Source of the DNA: an uncultured candidate division Zixibacteria bacterium
Lineage (GTDB): Bacteria; Zixibacteria; MSB-5A5; GN15; FEB-12
DNA length: 5,842 nt
Assembly: GCA_913009765.1 (NCBI GenBank)
Contig: CAJVYT010000287.1
Coordinates: forward strand, 1 to 5,842
Reading direction: 5' to 3'
Shown here: piece after piece, positions 1 to 5,140 of the stretch
Numbering within the stretch: position 1 is the first letter of the stretch
Layout: every line of letters begins with the position of its first letter
Program-made: the position numbers and the translations under genes
The notes under the pieces: generated by a model
Seen by the model: the letters and a program-made list of their open reading frames with translations, nothing else
What the model was told of the DNA's origin: nothing
Databases searched by the model: none

Positions 1-85
1 GTTTTTTGTTTTTTTTTTTCAAGCAGAAGACGGCATACGAGATATATCAGTGTGACTGGAGTTCAGACGTGTGCTCTTCCGATCT
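1..85. other. Sequencing adapter contamination at contig end
   Basis: Positions 20-43 match the Illumina P7 flow-cell sequence. They are followed by an index (44-51) and by the TruSeq read-2 primer sequence at 52-85, which ends in CTTCCGATCT. The poly-T at 1-19, broken by G, is what a read gives when it runs through the adapter into the flow-cell linker, seen here as the reverse complement. On the opposite strand the index reads ACTGATAT, which from memory fits TruSeq index 25 (ACTGAT plus AT). This is an untrimmed read end carried into the assembly, not biology. Confidence 0.97.
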
Positions 86-162
86 GGACAATTCAAAGCG
101 GCACTTGTTTTGCATACGCAAAAACGTGCCGCTTTGAATAGCCGCTGAGCAAGGCGTTATGT
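86..162 (+). other. attC recombination site, left part missing
   Basis: A perfect 14-base inverted repeat (91-104 with 126-139, arm ATTCAAAGCGGCAC) encloses a 21-base loop. It is followed by TGAGCAAGGC and the core GTTATGT at 156-162, identical to the cores of the two complete sites downstream. The matching left core (ACATAAC) should lie just left of 86 but is replaced by adapter. The site marks the end of an unseen cassette and the start of cassette 1, with the expected cut between G156 and T157. The hairpin is plain to see; calling it attC rests on its similarity to the sites at 1028 and 1551. Confidence 0.8.
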
Positions 163-310
163 GTAATAAAGAATGTCAGATATCGACCCAAAGTGATCGT
201 CCAGGGCTTCTTACTATTTCCACTCATGGATAACGGCTATACTGATTATAGTTCCTGTAAATTACGGTGTTTATCTAGTTCAATATTTTCAACGAATCTG
301 AAATAAACCT

Positions 311-340
311 TTGCCAGAATTAATGTTAATAAATTATTAT
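311..340 (+). promoter_or_regulatory. Candidate promoter of the cassette 1 lipoprotein
   Basis: TTGCCA (311-316) and TATTAT (335-340) lie 18 bases apart, 26 bases before the start codon, in a very AT-rich stretch. The 200 bases between the attC core and the gene hold no gene that I can support. A private promoter would make this cassette independent of an upstream Pc promoter. The call is from motifs only, and AT-rich DNA gives such matches by chance. Confidence 0.35.
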
Positions 341-366
341 AAAAATCACCGTAAGGAAAAATAGTT

Positions 367-873
367 ATGAATAAATTAATTTTTTCAATTGTCCTATTTT
401 CTTTTGTGCTTACTAGTTGTGATGAAGATACGAAGATCGACTCCAAATTGATTGAGTATGTTGAGGTTGAAGGGGTGTGTCATGACATTTATGTAAAACA
501 ACCTACATCTTACTTTGGCAGGCTGGAGCATAGACACATTAAAACCAAGCGCAGAGGTAAGGATGTTTCTTACGATTCATTTACGGCATACCTTTATCAA
601 CCCAATTACGACGCTGCAAAGATTGCAATTGATGGAATTAAAAACCCCGGTAAGCCCTATATGCCGTACAACATGTTTTTGTTTAATATTCCTGAAAGCG
701 AGTTCTCCAAATCGGTAATGGTTATTCCTGCTCCTTATGAAGCATCGGAAAGAACTTCTAGTAATAAAACAGTATCTATTAGAAAAAATGCAACATGCAA
801 ATTGAAAGTTACAAGAAGACTTGACCACTTGCCGCCTGAAGTGGTTGCTGAAAGAAACAAATATAAACGGTAG
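367..873 (+). CDS. Putative lipoprotein of unknown function (cassette 1)
   Basis: This gene encodes 168 residues. The N-terminus is a lipoprotein signal peptide: M-N-K, a hydrophobic core at about 4-16, and lipobox LTSC with the lipidated cysteine at residue 18. The mature protein would be about 150 residues and starts C-D-E-D. By the Escherichia coli Lol rule, Asp at +2 favours retention in the inner membrane facing the periplasm, although this rule varies between genera. Two further cysteines (38 and 144) could form a disulphide. The C-terminal part is basic (RRLD, AERNKYKR). The start is supported by AAGGA at 353-357, nine bases before ATG. I do not recognise a family or a catalytic motif, so no function is given. 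It is the only gene in its cassette, between the attC sites at 86-162 and 1028-1144. About 150 AT-rich bases between its stop and the next attC hold nothing that I can support. Confidence 0.8.
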   Translation: MNKLIFSIVLFSFVLTSCDEDTKIDSKLIEYVEVEGVCHDIYVKQPTSYFGRLEHRHIKTKRRGKDVSYDSFTAYLYQPNYDAAKIAIDGIKNPGKPYMPYNMFLFNIPESEFSKSVMVIPAPYEASERTSSNKTVSIRKNATCKLKVTRRLDHLPPEVVAERNKYKR

Positions 874-1027
874 CACCACAAGCAGGCCATCAACCTGATC
901 AATAACGAAAACACTTAATTTTTAATCATTATTAAATTTTCTGATGTAATTAAATCTGCACAAAACTTCCGTACTTGGCTCTAAGCAGACATTCGTGTCT
1001 CTATACCTTAGTATATGAATTTGGCGC

Positions 1028-1144
1028 ACATAACAAAACGCTCAAGCAGAGCCGTAACACGCCGCATTATTTGTGGCTGTCGCTACGCGCCATCTTGCCA
1101 CAAAAACCACGCCCTGTTTCGGCCAGCTTAGCTTAGCGTTATGT
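1028..1144 (+). other. Complete attC site (end of cassette 1)
   Basis: The outer cores are exact complements: ACATAAC at 1028-1034 and GTTATGT at 1138-1144. Inside them, GCTCAAGC on the left pairs with GCTTAGC on the right, leaving an unpaired C. Such extrahelical bases are how integron integrases recognise the folded strand. The central 75 bases contain further short pairing segments (for example TTGTGGC with GCCACAA). The site is 117 bases, within the usual attC range of about 57-141. The cut is expected between G1138 and T1139. Confidence 0.9.
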
Positions 1145-1160
1145 TTACTGGAGATCAAAG

Positions 1161-1550
1161 ATGGAAAAAATCAAAATCGTTGTAACCTTGATGGCTTTGA
1201 CTGTTTTGTATGGTTGTGCAACAGGCTCTGCGATTGTGACCGGAACAACAAGGCCTGCAATTATTTCCAGTGAGGTAAGAATTTATCTCGATCCACCATC
1301 ACAATATGAAACCATCGGAATTGTTGAGGCATCAAGTGATGTAGAGTTGTCATCGCAAGCAGCACAAGATAGAACAATTAACGAGCTTAAAGCTCAGGCT
1401 GCAAAACTCGGAGCTAACGGTGTAATTCTCCTGCAAAGTGGAGAAAAATCCAGTGGCATGGTTGGCTTTTTCTCCGGAGGGGTGTTCTATGCCGGCGCGG
1501 AGGAAACGAAAACTGCAAGAGGGAAAGCAATCTACGTTCCAAAGGAATAA
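1161..1550 (+). CDS. Small putative outer-membrane lipoprotein (cassette 2)
   Basis: This gene encodes 129 residues. The signal peptide has M-E-K-I-K, a hydrophobic core at 5-16 and lipobox LYGC with Cys19. The +2 residue is Ala, which by the Lol rule sends it to the outer membrane. The mature domain has strand-like segments (VRIYL, TIGIVEASS), then a helix with the motif LKAQAAKLGANGVIL (76-90). It ends in a glycine-rich hydrophobic turn (about 99-112) and a final strand (GKAIYV). The 'AAKLGANGVI' motif is shared by several small alpha/beta lipoprotein families (RcsF-like or YbjQ-like folds). I think it belongs to that general group, but the family is not certain and no partner is known. GGAG at 1150-1153 supports the start. 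The RBS lies only five bases after the attC core, so there is no room for a promoter, and expression must come from read-through of the upstream cassette. The stop codon directly abuts the next attC. Confidence 0.82.
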   Translation: MEKIKIVVTLMALTVLYGCATGSAIVTGTTRPAIISSEVRIYLDPPSQYETIGIVEASSDVELSSQAAQDRTINELKAQAAKLGANGVILLQSGEKSSGMVGFFSGGVFYAGAEETKTARGKAIYVPKE

Positions 1551-1638
1551 ACATAACAAGGCAAATTCACTCGGACGGCAAAAGGCGCCGCTCCTTCGTC
1601 GCTCTGCTTTTTGCCGCCGGTGATTTGCGACGTTATGT
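1551..1638 (+). other. Complete attC site (end of cassette 2)
   Basis: The outer cores ACATAAC (1551-1557) and GTTATGT (1632-1638) are exact complements. GCAAATTCAC on the left pairs with GTGATTTGC on the right with one extra T bulged out. Further in, CGGACGGCAAAA pairs with TTTTGCCGCCGG with an extra-helical base. The length is 88 bases. This is the most regular attC in the window, and its left core begins on the base after the TAA of the lipoprotein gene. Confidence 0.93.
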
Positions 1639-1653
1639 TAAAGAGAAAAAGAA

Positions 1654-1896
1654 ATGGATAATGTATTGGATTTTCAGGTAACTTTTCCACTTTGGCTTAA
1701 CGTTATATTGGGGCTTACTGGGCTTCATCTATTACTGATGGCTATGATATATTCTTCAAAAAGCAAAATTGTAAGTTCATTTAATAGCTCGACTAATGAA
1801 AATAAAACTAAATTAATTGACATTTATTCACGCTGGATAAAATATCTTAAATTTGCCTCGTCAGAAAAATTTGTGGGCAGTTTCCGGTACAGGTAA
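1654..1896 (+). pseudogene. Small membrane protein cut by IS (cassette 3)
   Basis: The reading frame is 80 codons, but only residues 1-67 are cassette sequence. The IS remnant begins at 1855, exactly at codon 68, and supplies the last 13 residues (ASSEKFVGSFRYR) and the stop. The native part has a short N-terminus, one hydrophobic membrane segment (about residues 11-33, FPLWLNVILGLTG onward) and a polar Ser/Asn/Lys-rich stretch. It ends in IDIYSRWIKYLK, which may have been the start of a second helix. The start follows AAAGAGAAAAAG (GAG at 1643-1645, eight bases before ATG), 15 bases after the attC core. The rest of the gene and its attC are lost. The family is not recognised. A stable fused product is possible but unproven. 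Confidence 0.7.
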
Positions 1897-2465
1897 CGCC
1901 CCCAACGCATGATACAAGGCTATTTCAGCTGCATGATAGGTTCTAAACCCATACGCTTTTCTGGTAGTCAGTTTTGCTTTGGTATTAAAGCCTTCAACTA
2001 TACCACTGGAAAACTGTTTTTTGGCCTTAAACCAGTTCATTAATAATGGTCGATGGCGACGCAGCATCCTGGCCACTCTTTTCATTGGTTTTATCTTTGA
2101 TCGCATTGTTTTTGTACACCACTTATCAAGAAACTTCCCTGCCCAGGCAGCGGAGTTGTATTGCCAGAAGAATTGGAATTCTTCTTTTAACAGGTAACTC
2201 CTGATTGACCTTAAATTGTACTGCAATAGTTCAGATAGCTTTGTGTCCTGTAGTGCTGTCAGGTTTTCCTTGTTCTTCAGTAAGAGCCATCGTGTCTTCG
2301 TTAAGATAGGCTCATAACCCTGCTCTTTCAGTTCTCTGGCTTCCTGTGCCCGGACTTCATCTATCGCCTTATTTAAATGCGCAATGATATGAAATCTATC
2401 CAGGATATTCAGGGCATTTCCTGCTTTTTTAGCAATCACTTTCAAATACGGTTTCCACATATCAC
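1855..2465 (-). mobile_element. Truncated ISL3-family element remnant
   Basis: The left end at 1855-1877 (GCCTCGTCAGAAAAATTTG...) differs from the end of the intact element at 3758-3780 by one base. The similarity runs to CATATC[A/G]CT at about 2465 and then stops, so the transposase 5' half and the other terminal repeat are missing. It lies in the same orientation as the intact copy. The encoded 199 residues differ at about 20 positions from the intact transposase (about 90 percent identity), so this is a separate, older or different insertion and not a fresh duplicate. Confidence 0.92.
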
Positions 2466-2466
2466 T
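1861..2466 (-). pseudogene. ISL3-family transposase, C-terminal half only
   Basis: The open part corresponds to residues 217-417 of the intact transposase at 3764-5017. It keeps the second and third parts of the DDE triad: the Asp of SDMWKPY, and the Glu of SSGIVEGFNTKAK. It lacks the zinc ribbon, the helix-turn-helix and the first catalytic Asp (VDEIAW). An ATG (Met of DMWKPY, 2458-2460) is present in frame, but no promoter or RBS is evident. The protein would be catalytically dead. A stop precedes the preserved Ser codon. Differences cluster in a linker (NKENLTALQDTKLS) and in NSAAWAGKF; the active-site motifs are unchanged. Confidence 0.9.
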
Positions 2467-2594
2467 TTAATATGCCGAGCCCTGATGAGATTAAAGAAAA
2501 CCCAATCGCTTCTGCACCCAAAAGGTCTTAATGACAATCATTTGTATGGGTGTCTATTTATTTTGCTAAGCGCCTGAATTAGAATACATATAAT

Positions 2595-2616
2595 AATATG
2601 GCTTATTAGCCATATT
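2595..2616 (+). promoter_or_regulatory. Palindromic operator candidate before brnT
   Basis: A perfect 9-base inverted repeat, AATATGGCT then TATT then AGCCATATT, lies 18 bases before the brnT start. It sits immediately after a consensus -10 box (TATAAT, 2589-2594). A weak -35 (TTGCTA, 2563-2568) is 20 bases upstream, which is longer than ideal. A second -10-like TATACT is at 2622-2627. BrnA antitoxins are ribbon-helix-helix DNA-binding proteins that repress their own operon, so this palindrome is the natural candidate site. The palindrome is seen; its role is inferred. Confidence 0.55.
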
Positions 2617-2633
2617 TCTACTATACTGATCTT

Positions 2634-2915
2634 ATGAGCAAGGACAGCTTCGATTGGGATCCAGAGAAGGATCTGGCAAACCAGATAAAACACGATATCT
2701 CATTCTCGGAAGCACAGTATGCCTTCGCCGACCCGAACAGGGTAATTGCAGAAGACCTGGCCCATAGCAATAAAAAAGAACAAAGGTATTTTTGCTTTGG
2801 AAAGGTTGGAGGTGGTGTCATGACGGTGAGGTTTACTTATCGAGCTGGTGTGATTCGAATATTTGGCGCCGGTTATTGGCGGAAAGGTAAAAAGATATAT
2901 GAGCGCGAAAATTAA
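2634..2915 (+). CDS. brnT: BrnT-family ribonuclease toxin
   Basis: This gene encodes 93 residues, the usual length of BrnT (DUF497). It starts with the family signature FDWDPEKDLANQIKHDISFSEA (residues 6-27; N-x-x-KH and S-F-x-E-A are diagnostic). Next comes the acidic FADPNR, then E-Q-R-Y near 49-52, the VRFTYR strand, and a C-terminal IRIFGAGYWRKGKKIYE. The usual 'IRIISARxAxxxERxxYE' is changed at Ser-Ala-Arg to Gly-Ala-Gly and at Glu-Arg to Gly-Lys, so activity is not assured. BrnT folds like RelE and cuts RNA; BrnA binds and neutralises it. The gene comes first, the usual toxin-first order of brnTA, and overlaps brnA by 17 bases. The start ATG has no strong Shine-Dalgarno sequence. It is the cargo of a cassette whose attC lies at the end of brnA. 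Confidence 0.88.
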   Translation: MSKDSFDWDPEKDLANQIKHDISFSEAQYAFADPNRVIAEDLAHSNKKEQRYFCFGKVGGGVMTVRFTYRAGVIRIFGAGYWRKGKKIYEREN

Positions 2916-3180
2916 ATATACCGACGAAGAGCTTGGTGAACTGAAGGTAATACATGATTTTCTCCCATCTCCAGAGGAACTGGCCTTTAAGGAAGATACC
3001 GTAAAGGTCACAATATCTCTTAGCAAGAAAAGTGTGGAATTCTTCAAGCAAGAGGCAAAAAAACATAACACGCAATATCAAAAAATGATCAGGCGCTTAT
3101 TGGATGTGTATTCAACATCGCAACAGCAACCTCTATCAAAGCGCTCAACCGGACGCGCCAAAAAACGGCGTGCCGGTTAG
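2899..3180 (+). CDS. brnA: BrnA-family antitoxin, C-terminus encoded by attC
   Basis: This gene encodes 93 residues. The ATG at 2899 follows GGAAAGG at 2880-2886 and is preferred to an upstream in-frame ATG at 2863 that has no RBS. Residues 1-34 are the N-terminal part that wraps BrnT (FLPSPEELAF). Residues 35-70 are the ribbon-helix-helix domain, with strand VKVTISL and helices KKSVEFFKQEAKKH and QYQKMIRRLLDVY. The antitoxin binds BrnT and represses the operon, probably at the palindrome at 2595-2616. The last 16 residues (78-93, PLSKRSTGRAKKRRAG) are strongly basic and are encoded entirely inside the attC site. They are probably not part of the family domain but a reading of recombination-site DNA. 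The gene is translationally coupled to brnT through the 17-base overlap. Confidence 0.87.
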   Translation: MSAKIKYTDEELGELKVIHDFLPSPEELAFKEDTVKVTISLSKKSVEFFKQEAKKHNTQYQKMIRRLLDVYSTSQQQPLSKRSTGRAKKRRAG

Positions 3181-3194
3181 CTCAATCGTTATAT
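3131..3194 (+). other. attC site overlapping the brnA 3' end
   Basis: The right half is a typical attC end: CCGGTTAGCTCAATC then core GTTATAT (3188-3194). It pairs with GCGCTCAACCGG on the left, and the inner stem CGCGCC and CGGCGTG encloses a short A-rich loop. The left core is degenerate (CTATC where the pattern needs an AAC end), and the right core ends in TAT instead of TGT. The length is about 64 bases, near the lower limit for attC. It ends the brnTA cassette. The site is weaker than those at 1028 and 1551, and its left edge is approximate. Confidence 0.72.
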
Positions 3195-3199
3195 TTTTC

Positions 3200-3227
3200 T
3201 AGACAGCCTCTTTACTGGTGTTATAAT
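3200..3227 (+). promoter_or_regulatory. Promoter of the Phd/RelE-type cassette
   Basis: TAGACA (3200-3205, five of six to TTGACA) and a perfect TATAAT (3222-3227) are 16 bases apart, starting six bases after the attC core. This is the best promoter match in the window. It would drive the antitoxin and toxin genes regardless of where the cassette lies in the array, as is known for toxin-antitoxin cassettes of other integrons. Confidence 0.65.
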
Positions 3228-3232
3228 GAGTC

Positions 3233-3242
3233 CTGTTAACAG
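3233..3242 (+). promoter_or_regulatory. Candidate antitoxin operator palindrome
   Basis: CTGTTAACAG is a perfect 10-base palindrome starting six bases after the -10 box, so it would cover the transcription start. A partial copy (CCTGTT) follows at 3245-3250. Phd/YefM antitoxins bind short palindromes at this place to repress their own operon. The palindrome is visible; its function is inferred from family behaviour. Confidence 0.45.
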
Positions 3243-3263
3243 CACCTGTTGAGGTATATTCAA

Positions 3264-3536
3264 GTGAAAACAAGATTTTCCGAAGACGTAGTTCCACTTT
3301 CTGATCTAAAAATAAACCCAGGAAAAATTGTAAATAGGACAAAAGATACGCATCGGCCAATTTTATTAACAAGCAGAGGGCGTGGTATAGCAATTGTTCA
3401 AGGATTGGCAGATTATGAAAACCACGAAGAAGAGCGTGCATTTGTTAAAGCTATTGCGCAAGGGTTAATGGAAGTGCAAGAAGGAAAAGTACAAACCCTT
3501 GATGAAGCAAAGAAAAAATTGGGTATTAAAATTTGA
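3264..3536 (+). CDS. Phd/YefM-family antitoxin
   Basis: This gene encodes 90 residues from GTG at 3264, chosen because GAGG (3251-3254) stands nine bases before it. A TTG at 3249 would add five residues but has no RBS. The sequence follows the Phd/YefM layout. An N-terminal DNA-binding domain has the signature SEDVVPLSDLKINPGKIV, then RPILLTSRGRGIAIVQGLADYE (about 32-53). The C-terminal toxin-binding helix has GLMEVQEGKVQTLDEAKKKLGI. It acts in the cytoplasm by binding its toxin and, with the toxin as co-repressor, its own promoter. The stop TGA overlaps the toxin's TTG start, so the pair is translationally coupled. As the toxin is cut short, this antitoxin is now probably an orphan. Confidence 0.87.
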   Translation: MKTRFSEDVVPLSDLKINPGKIVNRTKDTHRPILLTSRGRGIAIVQGLADYENHEEERAFVKAIAQGLMEVQEGKVQTLDEAKKKLGIKI

Positions 3537-3799
3537 AATTATTAATATCTGATTCCGCATTTAATGATCTAGAAGCAATAAAAAGATACTACGTTGACGA
3601 AGGTGTTCCCCATGTAGGTAATGACTTTGTTGTTAACATAATTTCACACATTGAGTCGTTAAAAGAAAATCCAGAGATTGGTCGAAAAGTTCCAGAATTC
3701 AATGAAAATAATATTCGTGAATTAATCCATGCTCCATTTCGTATAGTATATTTAAAAGCCTCCTCAGAAAAATTTGTGGGCGGTTTCCGGTACAGGTAA
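3533..3799 (+). pseudogene. RelE/ParE-type toxin truncated by IS
   Basis: The frame has 88 codons from TTG at 3533, which overlaps the antitoxin stop. Residues 1-75 are toxin: an N-terminal strand KLLISDSAF, helices DLEAIKRYYVDEG and FVVNIISHIESLKENPEIGR, then VPEFNENNIRELIHAPFRIVYLK. This is the RelE/ParE fold order, ending at the central 'yRIvY' strand. The IS starts at 3758, exactly codon 76, and adds ASSEKFVGGFRYR and a stop. The missing part, about 20 residues, normally holds the last strand and the 'V.HgRR'-like end with residues needed for activity in this superfamily. The product is therefore probably inactive or unstable. RelE (ribosome-dependent RNase) and ParE (gyrase poison) cannot be told apart from what remains. 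Confidence 0.85.
3758..3780 (+). repeat. Terminal inverted repeat of the IS, left end in window
   Basis: GCCTCCTCAGAAAAATTTG followed by TGGG pairs with the repeat at 5141-5163 at 19 of 23 positions. It overlaps the transposase stop codon (TCA at 3764-3766 on the plus strand) and supplies the false C-terminus of the interrupted toxin. Confidence 0.9.
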
Positions 3800-5017
3800 T
3801 GCCCCCAACGCATGATACAAGGCTATTTCAGCCGCATGATAGGTTCTAAAACCATATGCTTTTCTCGTAGTCAGTTTTGCTTTGGTATTAAATCCTTCAA
3901 CTATACCACTGGAAAACTGTTTTTTAGCCTTAAACCAGTTCATTAATAATGGCTGATGTCGGCGTAGCATCTTGGCCACTCTTTTCATCGGTTCAATCTT
4001 TGATCGCATCGTTTTTGTGCACCATTTATCCAAATAGACACCGGCCCAGTAGGGTGAGGTGTATTGCCAGAATAATTGAAACTCTTCTTTCAACAAATAA
4101 CTCCGGATAGACTTCAGGTTGTACTGTAAAAGTTCTGCCAGTTTACTGCCCTGTGTCGATGTCAGATTCTCTGGTTTCTTCAACAGCAGCCAGCGGGTCT
4201 TCGTCAATATTGGCTCATAACCTTGCTCTTTCAATTCCCTGGCTTCCTGTGCACGAACTTCATCAATCGCTTTGCTTAAATGCGTCATAATATGAAAGCG
4301 ATCCAGAATATTCAGAGCATTACCGGCCTTTTTCGCAATTACTTTCAAATACGGTTTCCACATATCGCTGCATATATACTTCAGCGACTGACTTCTTTCC
4401 TTGCCAAACCAACGGAAGAACCGCAGCAACGTTTTTACTGTTCGTTTTTCACCGATCCAGAGCAAGCGTTTATTGTGTTCATCAATCTGGTAAACCAGTG
4501 TCAGGTAACGGTGGCCTCGTTTCCAGGCAATTTCATCGACACCGATCGCTTCAACACCGGATAAGTCCTGATGTTCTCTACCCCAATTCACCGCACGCTC
4601 AACCGAAGTGAATACATGATCCCAAGTTGTATGAAAGGCCTCTGCCACCTCTTTCCAGCTCAACCGCTTCGCCCAGCCGGCAAGATGCCAGGCGTAGGCT
4701 TCAGTCAGTCGTCGCTTACCGTCGACCCAGGGCATACGTTCAACACTGATACCGCAACCAGGACAATCAACACGGCGAGGACTGTAAACAAAAAACACCT
4801 TGCAGCCCCACATCGGGATGAACTCAAATCGCCTTACTGGTAGCCGGTCATAACCCGCTCGCTTCTTACCGCAATGGCTACATATTGCACGACTGTTTGC
4901 ACGAGGCTGTATCTCAACCTCAAGGGTCGGGACAGTGGCATCTTCTAGCCAATGAACCGTTCCGTAAACAAAAGATTTGTATTTCTGGACTCGATTGAGG
5001 ATAGTCTTGATCTGCAT
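3764..5017 (-). CDS. tnp: ISL3-family DDE transposase
   Basis: This gene encodes 417 residues, a full length for the family. The domains in order are as follows. An N-terminal zinc ribbon spans C46-x-x-C49 and C85-x-x-C88. A helix-turn-helix region (about 105-145, LSWKEVAEAFHTTWDHVF) recognises the IS ends. The RNase H-like DDE core has D161 in GVDEIAWKRGH, D218 in CSDMWKPYLK and E374 in SSGIVEGFNTKAKLTTRKAYGFR. An insertion-rich helical segment lies between the last two. All three catalytic residues are present and there is no frameshift, so the enzyme should be active. It cuts and rejoins the IS ends. The start ATG (5015-5017) is preceded on its strand by AAAGGAACAGG. It could also act in trans on the single remaining end of the remnant at 1855, but that copy cannot move because its other end is gone. 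Confidence 0.95.
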   Translation of the reverse strand: MQIKTILNRVQKYKSFVYGTVHWLEDATVPTLEVEIQPRANSRAICSHCGKKRAGYDRLPVRRFEFIPMWGCKVFFVYSPRRVDCPGCGISVERMPWVDGKRRLTEAYAWHLAGWAKRLSWKEVAEAFHTTWDHVFTSVERAVNWGREHQDLSGVEAIGVDEIAWKRGHRYLTLVYQIDEHNKRLLWIGEKRTVKTLLRFFRWFGKERSQSLKYICSDMWKPYLKVIAKKAGNALNILDRFHIMTHLSKAIDEVRAQEARELKEQGYEPILTKTRWLLLKKPENLTSTQGSKLAELLQYNLKSIRSYLLKEEFQLFWQYTSPYWAGVYLDKWCTKTMRSKIEPMKRVAKMLRRHQPLLMNWFKAKKQFSSGIVEGFNTKAKLTTRKAYGFRTYHAAEIALYHALGALPVPETAHKFF

Positions 5018-5140
5018 CCTGTTCCTTTCTCTGATTTGATGGTGGCTTGCACTTCCATCTTCTCAGAACCGGGGCAGGATGCTCCACCCTCAATGTCTCT
5101 GAATATCTTTCATTTTTACGGTCAATTCGTTATATTTTTA

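Noticed and set aside
577..879. A 100-codon minus-strand frame opposite the cassette 1 lipoprotein
   Set aside because: It has cysteine- and arginine-rich, low-complexity content and no RBS, and it is fully antisense to a gene with a clear lipoprotein signal; it is a shadow frame.
917..940. AT-only hairpin (TTTAAT-CATT-ATTAAA) followed by T after the cassette 1 gene
   Set aside because: The stem has six A-T pairs and no G-C, so it would be too weak for an intrinsic terminator and is likely by chance in this AT-rich stretch.
1073..1273. A plus-strand frame covering attC and the start of the cassette 2 gene
   Set aside because: Most of it lies in the attC hairpin and in the wrong frame of a well-supported lipoprotein gene.
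2472..2531. A 19-codon plus-strand frame from ATG at 2472
   Set aside because: It has no ribosome binding site and overlaps the probable IS trace.
2560..2580. GCTAAGCGCCTGAATTAG as a possible attC end before brnT
   Set aside because: It has no GTT core and no pairing left half. The attC expected before the brnTA cassette was probably lost with the IS event.
2863..2898. Upstream ATG at 2863 as the brnA start
   Set aside because: It would deepen the overlap with brnT and has no Shine-Dalgarno sequence, while 2899 has GGAAAGG before it and gives the normal BrnA N-terminus.
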